Shown: piece by piece, positions 1 through 8,623 of the stretch
How the letters are laid out: each line of letters opens with the position of its first letter
Numbering within the stretch: the stretch's first letter is position 1
Assembly (NCBI RefSeq): GCF_003946115.1
Contig: NZ_RHOH01000002.1
Location: 248,001-312,000, forward strand
Direction of reading: 5' to 3'
Source of the DNA: Lacticaseibacillus daqingensis
GTDB lineage: Bacteria > Bacillota > Bacilli > Lactobacillales > Lactobacillaceae
Length of the DNA stretch: 64,000 nucleotides
Notes under the pieces: model-generated
What the model saw: the letters and a program-made list of their open reading frames with translations, nothing else
Told to the model about the DNA's origin: nothing
Databases searched by the model: none
Translations under genes and position numbers: made by a program

Positions 1-1
1 G

Positions 2-310
2 GTCGTTGTGACCGTCATCGCGACCGGCATCGAAGAAGCGCCACTCAAAACCGCGCGTGGGGCCCGCAACGCAGAGCGGCCAGCAACCAAGCCAGCAGCC
101 GGTCCAACGGCCAAAACCGCCGACGACCCATTTGGCGACAACTGGGACATGCGGCGTGAGCCAAGCCAGCGGGCTGCGGCGCCAAAAGCGGACCCAAGCC
201 TGGATCAGGCCGAGAAGAAAGAATTCGATATCTTTGAAAGCCAGCCGGATCCAACGGACGGGGATCAAGGCGATGACAAGCCGCCATTCTTCCGCTTTCG
301 GCGGCAGTAA
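2..310 (+). CDS. ftsZ: Cell division protein FtsZ, C-terminal end only (5' truncated by the window)
   Basis: This is the last ~103 codons of FtsZ, the tubulin-like GTPase that forms the division ring. The opening residues VVVTVIATGIEEA match the final beta strand of the FtsZ fold (usual form VTVIATG). They are followed by a ~70-residue Ala/Pro/Lys-rich disordered linker and a short C-terminal peptide, DDKPPFFRFRRQ, of the type that binds FtsA, SepF and ZapA-like partners. The GTP-binding part lies before the window. sepF follows after 35 bases, the usual order in Gram-positive division clusters. The peptide has two Phe where many homologues have Ile/Leu, a mild variation. Confidence 0.9.
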   Translation, partial: VVVTVIATGIEEAPLKTARGARNAERPATKPAAGPTAKTADDPFGDNWDMRREPSQRAAAPKADPSLDQAEKKEFDIFESQPDPTDGDQGDDKPPFFRFRRQ

Positions 311-345
311 GCCGGCACACGAGCTGACGCACAGGAGGTGAGCGA

Positions 346-807
346 ATGGCATTCGATAAGCTTTCAACTAAATTTAACCAGTTTTTTGCCATGGATCCCG
401 AAGACGATGCCCCGCTTGAGACCCCTCAAGCGGCGGCGCCGACAGCAACGGCTTCAACCCACACCGAAGCGGCCCAAGCGAAGCCGTTTCGGGGAAATAA
501 GGTGGTTGCGATGAGTGAACCGACGACCAAAACGGCCAAGATCGTGGTTTACGAACCCCGGATTTATTCCGACGCGAAGGAGATCGGCAATCACTTGCTG
601 AATAACAAGGCGGTTGTCGTGAACTTCGATCAGATCGAGCCGGCCTCGGCAACGCGGATCGTCGATTTTCTGACGGGGACGGTTTTTGCCATCAACGGGG
701 AGATCAAGCGCATCGGTGAGATGATCTTCCTGGTAACGCCGGCAAACTTTCAGATCGATGGCAGTTTGGCGGCCACGCTCGGCGTTGACGCCGACTTGCC
801 AGAATAG
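346..807 (+). CDS. sepF: SepF, FtsZ-anchoring division protein
   Basis: SepF binds the C-terminal peptide of FtsZ, polymerises into arcs and anchors the Z-ring to the membrane. The 153 residues show an N-terminal segment starting MAFDKLSTKFNQFF (membrane-binding amphipathic helix in known SepF), an Ala/Thr-rich linker and the compact C-terminal SepF domain from about residue 62 (KIVVYEPRIYSDAKEI, then VVVNFDQIEP and the DFLTGTVFAINGEI region). The start has an AGGAGGTGAG ribosome site eight bases ahead. It lies between ftsZ and yggT, as in Bacillus and most lactobacilli. Length is normal. Confidence 0.95.
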   Translation: MAFDKLSTKFNQFFAMDPEDDAPLETPQAAAPTATASTHTEAAQAKPFRGNKVVAMSEPTTKTAKIVVYEPRIYSDAKEIGNHLLNNKAVVVNFDQIEPASATRIVDFLTGTVFAINGEIKRIGEMIFLVTPANFQIDGSLAATLGVDADLPE

Positions 808-818
808 GCGGTGGCGCG

Positions 819-1112
819 ATGATCACATTTTTGTCGCTCCTGTATGATATCGTCAATTGGGGCCTGTACCTGTACATGGTCGCCATTGCCGTTTACATTC
901 TGATGACGTGGTTCCCAGGGGCCTTGGACTCCAAGTTAGGCCGTCTCTTGGGCCGCATCGTCGAGCCATTCTTGGGGCTTTTCCGCTTCATTCCGCCGAT
1001 CATGGGGCTGGACTTCTCGCCAATCATTGCGTTTTTCGTGCTTAGCGTGATTTCCGAGGGGGTCAAGCAGCTCCTTTGGTGGCTGATTGCCGCCGCAATG
1101 AATCGGGGCTAG
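819..1112 (+). CDS. YggT family membrane protein
   Basis: A 97-residue, very hydrophobic protein with two to three predicted membrane segments (about residues 8-30 and 62-92) separated by a short loop carrying GRLLGRIVEPFLGLFRFIPP. That E-P-F-L-x-x-x-R motif is the hallmark of the YggT family. Its biochemical role is not established; its fixed place between sepF and ylmH suggests a part in envelope or division functions. The ribosome site is weak (GGCGGTGG), and the start lies 11 bases after sepF, so translational coupling is plausible. Confidence 0.85.
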   Translation: MITFLSLLYDIVNWGLYLYMVAIAVYILMTWFPGALDSKLGRLLGRIVEPFLGLFRFIPPIMGLDFSPIIAFFVLSVISEGVKQLLWWLIAAAMNRG

Positions 1113-1116
1113 GCTA

Positions 1117-1896
1117 ATGGACGCGATTTATCAGCATTTTCGCAAGTCCGAGGCGCCACTGATCGCGGCGCTTGCAGACAGCATCGGTCAGGCAGCCACG
1201 GAGTACCGCCCCGTTCTGACCGATTTTTTGGACCCACGGCAGTGGTACATTGCCCAAACGTTGATCGGCGCACATGGTGAGGTGCGGGCCCATGCGTTTG
1301 GCGGTTACCCTGGGGCTGAGCGCGTGCGCGTGCTGTTTGCCCCAGACTACTTCACCCCGACGCCGGGCGACTTTGAGGTGGCGCCGCTGGCGCTCAAGTA
1401 TCCGACGAAGTTTGCCGAGTTGACGCACAGTCAAGTTCTGGGCACACTGGCCAATAGTGGCATCGATCGCGCGCAGTTCGGTGATATCATCACCGATGGC
1501 GCCCGGTGGCAGGTGTTCACGACGCGCACCATGAGTGATTGGACGCAGCGCAACATCGATAAGATTGGCCGCATCGGGGTGCGGTTTGAGCCAATCGACT
1601 TGGCTGCCGTCGTGCAGCCGACGAACGACTGGGAGCCCGCCCAGCTCACCATGACGCGCGTGCGCCTCGACAGCCTAGTCGGGCACACGTTCAACATTTC
1701 GCGGGCGCGGGCCAAAGCACTGGTCGAGGCCCAGAAGGTCCAGCTGAACTTTGCCGTCAGCACCGCCCCAGACCTGGCAGTGGGACTGGCGGATATCGTC
1801 TCCGTGCGCGGGTTCGGTCGGGTGCGCGTTGATGCGCTACCGGGCGAAACCAAGAAGGGCAAGCAGCGCGTCTCGGTTTCGGTCATTCATAAATAA
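1117..1896 (+). CDS. ylmH: YlmH family S4-domain RNA-binding protein
   Basis: A 259-residue protein of the YlmH family found in division clusters. In B. subtilis YlmH has been linked to ribosome-associated quality control. The C-terminal S4 domain is visible from about residue 180 (RLDSLVGHTFNISRARAKAL, then a short beta region with VSVRGFGRVRV), a fold that binds structured RNA. The N-terminal ~170 residues are the family-specific part. The ATG starts four bases after the yggT stop without a clear ribosome site, so translation is probably coupled. Confidence 0.88.
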   Translation: MDAIYQHFRKSEAPLIAALADSIGQAATEYRPVLTDFLDPRQWYIAQTLIGAHGEVRAHAFGGYPGAERVRVLFAPDYFTPTPGDFEVAPLALKYPTKFAELTHSQVLGTLANSGIDRAQFGDIITDGARWQVFTTRTMSDWTQRNIDKIGRIGVRFEPIDLAAVVQPTNDWEPAQLTMTRVRLDSLVGHTFNISRARAKALVEAQKVQLNFAVSTAPDLAVGLADIVSVRGFGRVRVDALPGETKKGKQRVSVSVIHK

Positions 1897-1928
1897 GCGC
1901 CGTCCGTGACGCTAAGGAGGAAAAGACG

Positions 1929-2621
1929 ATGGCATTGAGCCCATTAGACATTCATAACAAGGATTTCGACAGCCGCATGCGCGGTTACGACAAGGATCAG
2001 GTCAATGATTTTCTGGCTCAGATTATCAAGGACTACAGCGCTGTTTTGAAGCAAAACGAGGAACTCGAAAAGTCTTTGGCGGAAACCAACGACAAGATCA
2101 AGTACTTCACTGACCTGAAGGACGCGCTGAACCAGTCCATCATCGTCGCCCAAGAGGCGGCCGATAAGGTCAAGAAAAATGCGGACCAGGAAGCCGATCT
2201 GATCACGCAACAGGCCGAAAAGAACGCGCAGAACCTGCTGACGGACGCAACCGACAAGGCGAACCGAATTCTGAGTGACGCCACGGATAAGGCCAAGACC
2301 ATCAACGTGCAGACCGAGGACCTGAAGCGCCAGACGCGCGTCTTCCGCCAGCGCCTGCAAGTGATGCTTGAAAGCCAGTTGGAAGTCGTCAAGAGCCCGG
2401 AATGGAAGGACCTGTTGGCCAGCTCCCAGGAGGCGCCTGAGTACCTTGATCCGGCGCAAGGGGAATCCCCTCTTGACAACACCCCGGAAGAACCGGTACA
2501 CTCGGAGGCAAATGATTCTAGCGACGGCGAGACGCGGTACACCGAAATCGTCTTTCCAACCGATGAAGATGTGGCCGATGCCGCAGACACGGCTGTGCCG
2601 ACCTTGCCTGACGCAGAATAA
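1929..2621 (+). CDS. divIVA: DivIVA, coiled-coil curvature-sensing division protein
   Basis: DivIVA recognises negatively curved membrane at the septum and poles and recruits division or growth proteins. The N-terminus MALSPLDIHNKDFDSRMRGYDKDQVNDFL is the lipid-binding domain, with the typical RGYD..VNDFLxQI pattern. A long coiled coil follows to about residue 160, rich in Glu/Lys/Gln, and then an acidic, probably disordered tail of ~70 residues. An AAGGAGG site precedes the ATG. It is last in the division cluster, and the ileS leader begins just downstream. Confidence 0.95.
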   Translation: MALSPLDIHNKDFDSRMRGYDKDQVNDFLAQIIKDYSAVLKQNEELEKSLAETNDKIKYFTDLKDALNQSIIVAQEAADKVKKNADQEADLITQQAEKNAQNLLTDATDKANRILSDATDKAKTINVQTEDLKRQTRVFRQRLQVMLESQLEVVKSPEWKDLLASSQEAPEYLDPAQGESPLDNTPEEPVHSEANDSSDGETRYTEIVFPTDEDVADAADTAVPTLPDAE

Positions 2622-2639
2622 AAACGCATGAACACGCAT

Positions 2640-2836
2640 CTGACGCAGATAGTCTGAACAGCGACCCGAGAATGGTGAAAGTCGGGCAGGCCCTGAGTGA
2701 GATATCAGTTCGCAGTTGCCCCGCCGATAGGTAGGTTGGGCCGGCTACCACCGTTATCGGGTCAGAGGGGTCGTTTTGACCCGAACTTAGGTGGTACCAC
2801 GAGACGCTCGTCCTAACTGGATGGGGGTCTTTTTTG
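2640..2836 (+). promoter_or_regulatory. T-box leader of ileS (tRNA-Ile sensing)
   Basis: The conserved T-box AGGTGGTACCACG is at 2789-2801, where uncharged tRNA acceptor ends pair. In stem I the sequence AGTGAGATATCA carries a specifier ATC at 2704-2706 (Ile codon) followed by the usual purine, matching the downstream gene. A run of seven T ends the leader at about 2829-2835; the hairpin just before it looks weak by eye. In known T-boxes, uncharged tRNA-Ile stabilises the antiterminator and switches on transcription. Confidence 0.93.
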
Positions 2837-2882
2837 TTGCCACGCACTGCGCTGGCGGATTCACGCACACAAGGAGGAAACA

Positions 2883-5669
2883 ATGAAAGTCAAAGACACA
2901 CTGAACCTGGGCAAAACCGACTTCAAGATGCGCGCCGGGTTGCCGACCAAGGAACCGCAGATGCAGGCGGGGTGGGAAGAAAACCACGTCTATGAACTGC
3001 GCCAAAAACTCAACGAAGGCAAGCCAAGCTTCGTGTTGCACGATGGGCCCCCGTTTGCCAACGGGAACATTCACATGGGCCACGCTTTGAACAAAGTGTC
3101 CAAGGACATTATCGTGCGCTACAAGTCCATGAACGGCTTCCGCGCCCCGTACGTGCCCGGCTGGGATACGCACGGGTTGCCGATCGAACAGCAGCTCGCC
3201 AAAAAGGGCGTGCACCGCAAGGAAATGAGCTGGGCGGATTATCGTGAGCTGTGTCGACAGTTTGCGATGAAGGAAATCGACAAGCAGCGCGCGGACTTCA
3301 AGCGCCTGGGCGTGATGGGTGACTGGGAAAACCCGTATATTACCTTGCAGCCGGCGTTTGAAGCCCAAGAGATCCGCGTCTTTGGCCAGATGGCTGAAAA
3401 AGGGTACATTTACCACGGGCTGAAGCCAGTTTACTGGTCCTGGTCCTCCGAATCCACGCTGGCTGAAGCCGAGATTGAGTACCATGACGTCAAGTCCCCA
3501 TCCATCTATGTTGCCTTCAAGGTGGTCGACGGCAAGGGGTTGCTTGATCAGGACACCAGCCTGATCATCTGGACGACCACCCCGTGGACCATGCCAGCCA
3601 ACGAAGGCATCGCGGTCAACCCGCGCTTCGAGTACGCGCAGGTGCTGGCAGACGGCAAGAAGTATGTGGTGGCCGCAGAGCTGTTGGCGACGATTCAAGC
3701 CACGCTGGGCTGGCAAGATGTTGACGTGCTCAAGACCTTCAAGGGCACCGAGATGGAACGCATGACGGCCCAGCACCCGCTGTACGACCGCACGAGCCTG
3801 GTCATCCTCGGCGACCACGTGACGCTTGACGCCGGGACTGGCCTGGTCCACACCGCGCCAGGGCACGGGGAAGACGATTACAAGGCCGGCATGGCTTACG
3901 GTCTGCCGGTGCTGTCCGTAGTGGACGAGAAGGGCTTCATGACGGAAGACGCGCCAGGGTTCACCGGCGTCTTTTACGACAAGGCCAACCCGATGGTCAC
4001 CCAGGCGCTGGAAGAAAAAGGCGCGCTGTTGAAGCTCGATTTCTTCACGCACAGCTACCCGCATGACTGGCGGACCAAGAAGCCGGTCATCTTCCGCGCT
4101 ACGACCCAGTGGTTCGCCAGTGTCGACGCCTTTCGTGACCAGATCCTGCACGCCATCGAAGGGGTCAGCTTCTCGCCGGCCTGGGGGAAGACCCGCTTGT
4201 ACAACATGATCAAGGACCGCGGCGACTGGGTCATTTCTCGCCAGCGCGCCTGGGGGGTCCCGCTGCCGATTTTCTACGCCGAAGACGGTACGCCGATTAT
4301 TGAAAAGGCCACCATCGACCACGTGGCGGATCTCTTCGAGGAATACGGTTCGATTATTTGGTCGCAGCGTGAAGCCAAGGACCTCCTGCCTGCCGGCTAC
4401 ACCAACGCGCACTCCCCGAACGGCGAGTTCACGAAGGAAACCGACATCATGGATGTCTGGTTCGATAGCGGCTCCAGCTGGGCCGGCGTCTGTGAGGCAC
4501 GCCCCGAGTTGACCTATCCGGCGGACCTGTACCTGGAAGGGTCCGACCAGTACCGTGGATGGTTCAACTCCAGTCTGATCACCAGTGTTGCGGCGCACGG
4601 TCACGCGCCGTACAAGCAGATCCTTTCGCAGGGCTTCACGCTCGATGGGGAAGGCCGCAAGATGTCCAAGTCCTTGGGCAACACGATCGTGCCGGACACC
4701 GTTGAAAAGCAGTTCGGCGCCGAGATCATCCGACTATGGGTGGCGACCGTGGACTCCAGCTCCGATGTGCGGGTGTCGATGGATAACTTTGCGCAGACCT
4801 CCGAAGCTTACCGCAAGATTCGCAACACGCTGCGCTTCATGATTGCCAACACCAGTGACTTTGACCCGGCACAAGACGGGGTCGCCTTTGAGGCGCTGGG
4901 CAGTGTGGACCAGTACTTGACCGTCCGGCTCAACCAAGTGATCGCCACCGTGAAGGCAGCGTACGACCGCTACGACTTTGCCACAGTTGAAAAAACCATC
5001 TCGAGCTTTTTGGTCAACGATCTTTCCGCCTTCTACTTGGACTTTGCCAAGGATGTTGTGTACATTGAAGGCGCGCACTCGCTTGCCCGGCGGCGCATGC
5101 AAACCGTGATGTTTGCGGCGCTGTTGAGCCTGACCAAGCTGCTGACGCCGATCTTGCCGCACACGGCTGAGGAAATTTGGCCGTACCTGCGCCAACCGGA
5201 ACAGTACGCCGCGCTCAGTGACCTACCAGATGCGACCCAGTTCGCCGATCAGGACGCGCTGTTGAACCAGTGGACCGCGTTCATGCACCTGCGCGCTGAA
5301 GTGCAAAAGGCACTTGAAATGGCGCGTGATGCCAAGGTGATCGGGAAGTCACTGGAGGCGCACGTGACGCTTTACCCAAGCCAAGCCGTCAGTGCCCTGC
5401 TGGCCGGGCTGGACGCCAACGTGGCGCAGCTTCTGATCACCAGCGCGCTGACGATCGCGGCCGTTGACGCAAGCGTCCCAGATACGGCGGTCACCTTTGA
5501 CGATGTGGCGGTGCTGGTCGCCCATGCCGAGGGCGACGTGTGCGCGCGTTGCCGCATGACCACCACCACGGTTGGCGCGGACGCCCACTTCCCACAGCTG
5601 TGCGCGCGCTGTGCGGCCATTGTCACCGAGAATTTCCCGGAAGCCGTGGCGAACGGCTTTGAGGCCTAA
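2883..5669 (+). CDS. ileS: Isoleucyl-tRNA synthetase
   Basis: Cytoplasmic class I synthetase that charges tRNA-Ile and edits misactivated valine. The 928 residues include the HIGH-type motif HMGH at 64-67, the large editing (CP1) insertion with [10 protein letters not shown] and [18 protein letters not shown], the KMSKS motif at about 593, and a C-terminal zinc-binding knuckle (CARC ... CARC, residues ~887-911). This is normal bacterial (IleS1) length and layout. The start has AAGGAGG seven bases upstream. It is under the T-box just before it, and a cold-shock gene follows after three bases. Confidence 0.98.
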   Translation: MKVKDTLNLGKTDFKMRAGLPTKEPQMQAGWEENHVYELRQKLNEGKPSFVLHDGPPFANGNIHMGHALNKVSKDIIVRYKSMNGFRAPYVPGWDTHGLPIEQQLAKKGVHRKEMSWADYRELCRQFAMKEIDKQRADFKRLGVMGDWENPYITLQPAFEAQEIRVFGQMAEKGYIYHGLKPVYWSWSSESTLAEAEIEYHDVKSPSIYVAFKVVDGKGLLDQDTSLIIWTTTPWTMPANEGIAVNPRFEYAQVLADGKKYVVAAELLATIQATLGWQDVDVLKTFKGTEMERMTAQHPLYDRTSLVILGDHVTLDAGTGLVHTAPGHGEDDYKAGMAYGLPVLSVVDEKGFMTEDAPGFTGVFYDKANPMVTQALEEKGALLKLDFFTHSYPHDWRTKKPVIFRATTQWFASVDAFRDQILHAIEGVSFSPAWGKTRLYNMIKDRGDWVISRQRAWGVPLPIFYAEDGTPIIEKATIDHVADLFEEYGSIIWSQREAKDLLPAGYTNAHSPNGEFTKETDIMDVWFDSGSSWAGVCEARPELTYPADLYLEGSDQYRGWFNSSLITSVAAHGHAPYKQILSQGFTLDGEGRKMSKSLGNTIVPDTVEKQFGAEIIRLWVATVDSSSDVRVSMDNFAQTSEAYRKIRNTLRFMIANTSDFDPAQDGVAFEALGSVDQYLTVRLNQVIATVKAAYDRYDFATVEKTISSFLVNDLSAFYLDFAKDVVYIEGAHSLARRRMQTVMFAALLSLTKLLTPILPHTAEEIWPYLRQPEQYAALSDLPDATQFADQDALLNQWTAFMHLRAEVQKALEMARDAKVIGKSLEAHVTLYPSQAVSALLAGLDANVAQLLITSALTIAAVDASVPDTAVTFDDVAVLVAHAEGDVCARCRMTTTTVGADAHFPQLCARCAAIVTENFPEAVANGFEA

Positions 5670-5672
5670 CGC

Positions 5673-5873
5673 ATGAAGGGGCGGGTCAAGAATTTTAACG
5701 AAGAGAAGGGGTTTGGATTCATTGAAGTGCCCGGTCAGCCGGACATCTTCGTCCACTTCTCAGCCATTCAGGGAGGCGGCTACAAAACGCTGACCCCTGA
5801 TCAAATCGTCGACTTCGTCATCATCGAGGGCCCGCGCGGTCCGCAGGCGGCGAATGTGAAGGTCGTCGAATAA
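5673..5873 (+). CDS. Cold-shock-domain protein, co-transcribed with ileS
   Basis: A 66-residue single cold-shock domain that should bind single-stranded RNA or DNA. Both RNP motifs are present: KGFGFIEV (RNP1) and DIFVHFSAI (RNP2). It starts three bases after the ileS stop and its likely ribosome site (GAGG, eight bases ahead) lies inside ileS, so it almost certainly shares the T-box-controlled transcript. A strong terminator follows immediately. The residues between and after the RNP motifs differ from classical CspA/CspB (PGQPDIF, GGYKTL), so this is a divergent paralogue rather than the main cold-shock protein. Confidence 0.9.
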   Translation: MKGRVKNFNEEKGFGFIEVPGQPDIFVHFSAIQGGGYKTLTPDQIVDFVIIEGPRGPQAANVKVVE

Positions 5874-5880
5874 AGCCCAA

Positions 5881-5918
5881 ACGGCGGTCAACTCTGGCAA
5901 GAGTTGACCGCCGTTTTT
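5881..5918 (+). terminator. Intrinsic terminator of ileS-csp
   Basis: A 15-bp near-perfect stem (ACGGCGGTCAACTCT with its complement) around a GGCA loop, followed by five T. It closes the T-box operon. Confidence 0.92.
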
Positions 5919-5943
5919 AGGTGGTGCAGTGTTGGGGGGCCAT

Positions 5944-5977
5944 AAAAGCACCGGCCAAGGGGGAGGTAGCCGGTGCT
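5944..5977 (-). terminator. Terminator of pstS (minus strand)
   Basis: Inverted repeat AGCACCGGC / GCCGGTGCT (5947-5955 and 5969-5977); read on the minus strand it is followed by TTTT. It sits ten bases beyond the pstS stop. Confidence 0.8.
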
Positions 5978-5986
5978 AGTGTGATG

Positions 5987-6877
5987 CTATTTGACGTCTT
6001 CGATCTTGCCGTCGTGTGTCCGCGCGACCTTCATCGCAGTGATCGTGATGTAGCCCATCTTTTTAACCAGCGCGTCCTGCACCTTCTTAGACTGAATGTA
6101 GTTGATGAACTTGGCCGTGCTGGCGTTTGGCGAGCCCTTGGTGTACATGTGCTCGTATGCCCACACGACCCACTTGTTTGTGGTGACGTTGGCATCGGTC
6201 GGGGCGATCCCGTCGATACTCAGCTTGTTGACGCCGGTTTGAATCGCGGAGAACGCGAGGTAGGAGATGGCACCAGGGGTCGACTTGACCATCTGCATGA
6301 CCGTCCCGCTGGAATCCTGTTCTTGCGCCGTCATCACCTTGTCCGTTTTGAGCGCAAGGCTTTCAAAGGTGGCGCGGGTCCCGGACCCTTGTGCCCGGTT
6401 GATCACCACGATCGGCTGATCCGTCCCACCGACTTGGTTCCAGTTCGTGACCTTGCCGGTAAAAATGTCGACCAGCTGCGCTTGCGATAGATTCGTGACA
6501 CCGACGCCGGGGTGAATCACCGGGGCGATCCCTACGACCGCAACCTGATGATCAACAAGGGCGGTGGCATCCACACCGTCTTTTTCTTGGGCAAAAATAT
6601 CAGAGTTCCCAATGGTCACCGCGCCGCTGGCCACTTGGCTCAGGCCCGCGCCAGAGCCACCACCCTGAACGGTGATGTCCGCCCCGGGTGTGGCCTCGGT
6701 GTATTGCTGGCCCGCGGCCTCGACTAAAGGTTGAAGCGCCGTTGAGCCGACTGCCACAATTTTGGTTTGCTTCGTTGCGCTGGATGAACTGCTGGCCGTG
6801 CCTTGGGCGCCTTGGCTTTGACAGCCTGCAAGGGCGAAGAGAAGGGCGACCCCGACAACTAAACCGGTTTTTTTCAT
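5987..6877 (-). CDS. pstS: Phosphate-binding lipoprotein PstS (orphan, without pstCAB)
   Basis: A 296-residue extracytoplasmic phosphate-binding lipoprotein. The N-terminus MKKTGLVVGVALLFALAGCQS is a lipoprotein signal with an LAGC lipobox. The mature part shows PstS features: VGSTALQPLVEAAGQQY, the phosphate-loop region GGGSGAGLSQV, IGNSDI, and RAQGSGTRATFE. I chose the internal ATG because GGAGGC lies eight bases ahead and the lipoprotein signal starts there; the longer frame adds 66 unlikely residues. No permease or ATPase gene is adjacent. The neighbours are a convergent cold-shock gene and a divergent exporter. TTTACA-type repeats upstream suggest PhoP control. It may feed a Pst system encoded elsewhere or act as a sensor. 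Confidence 0.9.
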   Translation of the reverse strand: MKKTGLVVGVALLFALAGCQSQGAQGTASSSSSATKQTKIVAVGSTALQPLVEAAGQQYTEATPGADITVQGGGSGAGLSQVASGAVTIGNSDIFAQEKDGVDATALVDHQVAVVGIAPVIHPGVGVTNLSQAQLVDIFTGKVTNWNQVGGTDQPIVVINRAQGSGTRATFESLALKTDKVMTAQEQDSSGTVMQMVKSTPGAISYLAFSAIQTGVNKLSIDGIAPTDANVTTNKWVVWAYEHMYTKGSPNASTAKFINYIQSKKVQDALVKKMGYITITAMKVARTHDGKIEDVK

Positions 6878-6922
6878 GATTGTGCCTCCAATGTTTGGGA
6901 TGAGATAAGCATACCCGGTGCA

Positions 6923-7001
6923 TGTAAATAAGCCTGCAGAATCGTGTAAAGACATTCCGATGGGCGTAAATGATGCGTTACGGTTGGGTAAAGATTGTAA
7001 A
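6923..7001 (-). promoter_or_regulatory. Array of TTTACA-type repeats (Pho-box-like)
   Basis: On the minus strand five TTTACR/TTTACC hexamers occur between the exporter promoter and pstS (plus-strand TGTAAA-like copies begin at 6923, 6945, 6965, 6987 and 6996). The first four are spaced 20-22 bases, close to two helical turns. Gram-positive PhoP sites are TT(A/T/C)ACA-like repeats on an ~11-bp period, which this resembles; assignment to PhoP is inference. Confidence 0.6.
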
Positions 7002-7009
7002 TGTCGCCT

Positions 7010-7039
7010 TTGCATTTTCTGAAAATCACAGCGTATAAT
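7010..7039 (+). promoter_or_regulatory. Promoter of the MFS exporter
   Basis: TTGCAT (7010-7015), an 18-base spacer, then a perfect TATAAT (7034-7039), with the chosen start codon 35 bases further on. Confidence 0.7.
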
Positions 7040-7073
7040 GAGTGAGCACGAAAAAATCCACATGGAGGCAAAC

Positions 7074-8504
7074 ATGACAAGTTATGTGAATGATCCCAAG
7101 GTTCAAAAGAACCGGTGGTGGATCATAACCGCGGTGGGGATGTTCACCATTATGTCGACGCTCGATGCGTCGATCGTTAATATTGCGCTACCGGTGATGG
7201 CTAAGGACCTGGCGATTCCGATGAATCAAGCGGAATGGGTCGTGTCCAGTTATCTGATCGTCATCTGTGCGCTGCTGTTGTTGATGGGGCGACTGGGCGA
7301 TACCATCGGCAAGATCCGGGTCTTTCGCATGGGCACGGTCCTGTTCACCATTGGTTCGCTGTTTGCCGGCTTCAACCACAGCTTTGCGTTGCTGCTGGCT
7401 GCGCGCGTGGTGCAAGCGCTGGGCGCCAGCATGACGATGGCCAATAACAATGGCATCATTACCGAGGTCTTTCCGATGAAGGAACGCGGGAAGGCGCTCG
7501 GGTTGATCGGGTCGTTCGTTTCGGTGGGCTCGATCGCCGGCCCAGGCCTGGGCGGATTGATCCTGGGGCAGTTGCCGTGGGGCTACATCTTCTGGATCAA
7601 CCTGCCGATCGGGGTGTTGACCATGATCATCGGCCAAGTGGTGTTGCCGAAGGACTTGGAACCCAGCCACGCGCCGATCGACTGGCCGGGCTTCCTCAGC
7701 TTCGTGGTCGCCATTGTGCCGTTCTTCTTTGCGGTCAACCTGGGCCAGGTCATCGGCTTTGGCAGTGCGCGCGTGCTGGCGCTGTTTGCGGTGGCGGTGC
7801 TCGCCTTTGCGGCCTTTGTCCACATCGAGCGCACGCATCCGCGTCCACTGGTGTCCTTCAAGCTGTTTGCCAACGCTGAGTTTACGATCAGCTTGCTTGC
7901 TGGTTTTATGATCTTCGTGACGAACTTCTTCTTCAACGTGATCTCGCCATTTTACTTTGAAAACGCGCGCGGCTTCTCCGCAACGACAGCGGGATACATC
8001 CTGATGCTGTTTCCCATCGTTCAGGTGGTGGTGGCCCCATTGGCAGGGAGTCTATCGGACAAGATCGGGCCGTACAAAATCACACTGGTCGGGCTGATTT
8101 TGATTTTGGTCAGCCAGATCGGCTACGCGATGCTGAGCCTGAGCACCCCGGTGGCACTGCTCTTGCTGCTGATCGGGGTGATGGGGTTTGGGAACGGCGT
8201 CTTCCAGTCCCCGAACAACACGATCGTGATGAGCGCGGTCGCCCCAAGCGACCTCGGGATCGCCGGTGGGCTGAACGCACTGGCGCGCAACTTGGGCATG
8301 GTGGTCGGCATTTCCACGGCGACCACGGTGCTGTTCGCGTCCATGAGACAGACCGCCGGCCGCAAGGTGACCACCTATCTGCCGACGCACCCGGACTACT
8401 TCATCACCGGGATGCACGTGGCCTTCTACGTGGCCTCGGTGCTGTGCCTCGTCGCGATCCTTCTGACGGCGTGGCGGATGTGGCAGCAGCGGCAAGCGCA
8501 TTAA
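7074..8504 (+). CDS. MFS drug exporter, 14-helix DHA2 (EmrB/QacA) type
   Basis: A 476-residue integral membrane protein with about 14 hydrophobic segments. Motif-like elements of proton-driven multidrug exporters are visible: TLDASIVNIALP in helix 1 (motif D1), LLLLMGRLGDTIGKIRVFRMG (motif A), and GPGLGGLI (motif C). It probably expels lipophilic cations or antimicrobials by proton antiport; the substrate cannot be told from sequence. The start is the ATG preceded by GGAGGC. The longer frame starts inside the TATAAT box and is rejected. It is monocistronic, ends at a strong terminator and is divergent from pstS. Confidence 0.9.
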   Translation: MTSYVNDPKVQKNRWWIITAVGMFTIMSTLDASIVNIALPVMAKDLAIPMNQAEWVVSSYLIVICALLLLMGRLGDTIGKIRVFRMGTVLFTIGSLFAGFNHSFALLLAARVVQALGASMTMANNNGIITEVFPMKERGKALGLIGSFVSVGSIAGPGLGGLILGQLPWGYIFWINLPIGVLTMIIGQVVLPKDLEPSHAPIDWPGFLSFVVAIVPFFFAVNLGQVIGFGSARVLALFAVAVLAFAAFVHIERTHPRPLVSFKLFANAEFTISLLAGFMIFVTNFFFNVISPFYFENARGFSATTAGYILMLFPIVQVVVAPLAGSLSDKIGPYKITLVGLILILVSQIGYAMLSLSTPVALLLLLIGVMGFGNGVFQSPNNTIVMSAVAPSDLGIAGGLNALARNLGMVVGISTATTVLFASMRQTAGRKVTTYLPTHPDYFITGMHVAFYVASVLCLVAILLTAWRMWQQRQAH

Positions 8505-8517
8505 CGCGACCACACAC

Positions 8518-8573
8518 AAACAGGGCGGGCGCCTGACTCCTTCTCGTGAAGGAATCAGGCGCCCGCCCTGTTT
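8518..8573. terminator. Bidirectional terminator between the exporter and telA
   Basis: A stem of about 24 bp (AAACAGGGCGGGCGCCTGA..TCCTT and complement) with one mismatch and a short CTCGTG loop. A-rich and T-rich flanks let it serve both convergent genes. Confidence 0.88.
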
Positions 8574-8623
8574 AGTTTGTGAGGATCGAGGCGATGCGGC
8601 GGTGGTCAAGCGGCCGGGAACGA

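Noticed and set aside
2787-4604. 605-codon open frame on the minus strand within ileS
   Set aside because: It is antisense to a full, motif-complete ileS, has no ribosome site or recognisable domain, and the translation is low-complexity Arg/His/Val/Gly typical of antisense frames in GC-rich genes.
5673-5873. Cold-shock gene as an independent cspA-type gene with its own promoter
   Set aside because: Only three bases separate it from ileS and no promoter or long cold-shock leader is visible in front of it.
5921-6490. 189-codon plus-strand frame over pstS
   Set aside because: Antisense to pstS and overlapping its terminator; no ribosome site.
6878-7075. 66-residue N-terminal extension of PstS
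   Set aside because: It covers the TTTACA array and the divergent promoter, and would bury the lipoprotein signal peptide inside the protein.
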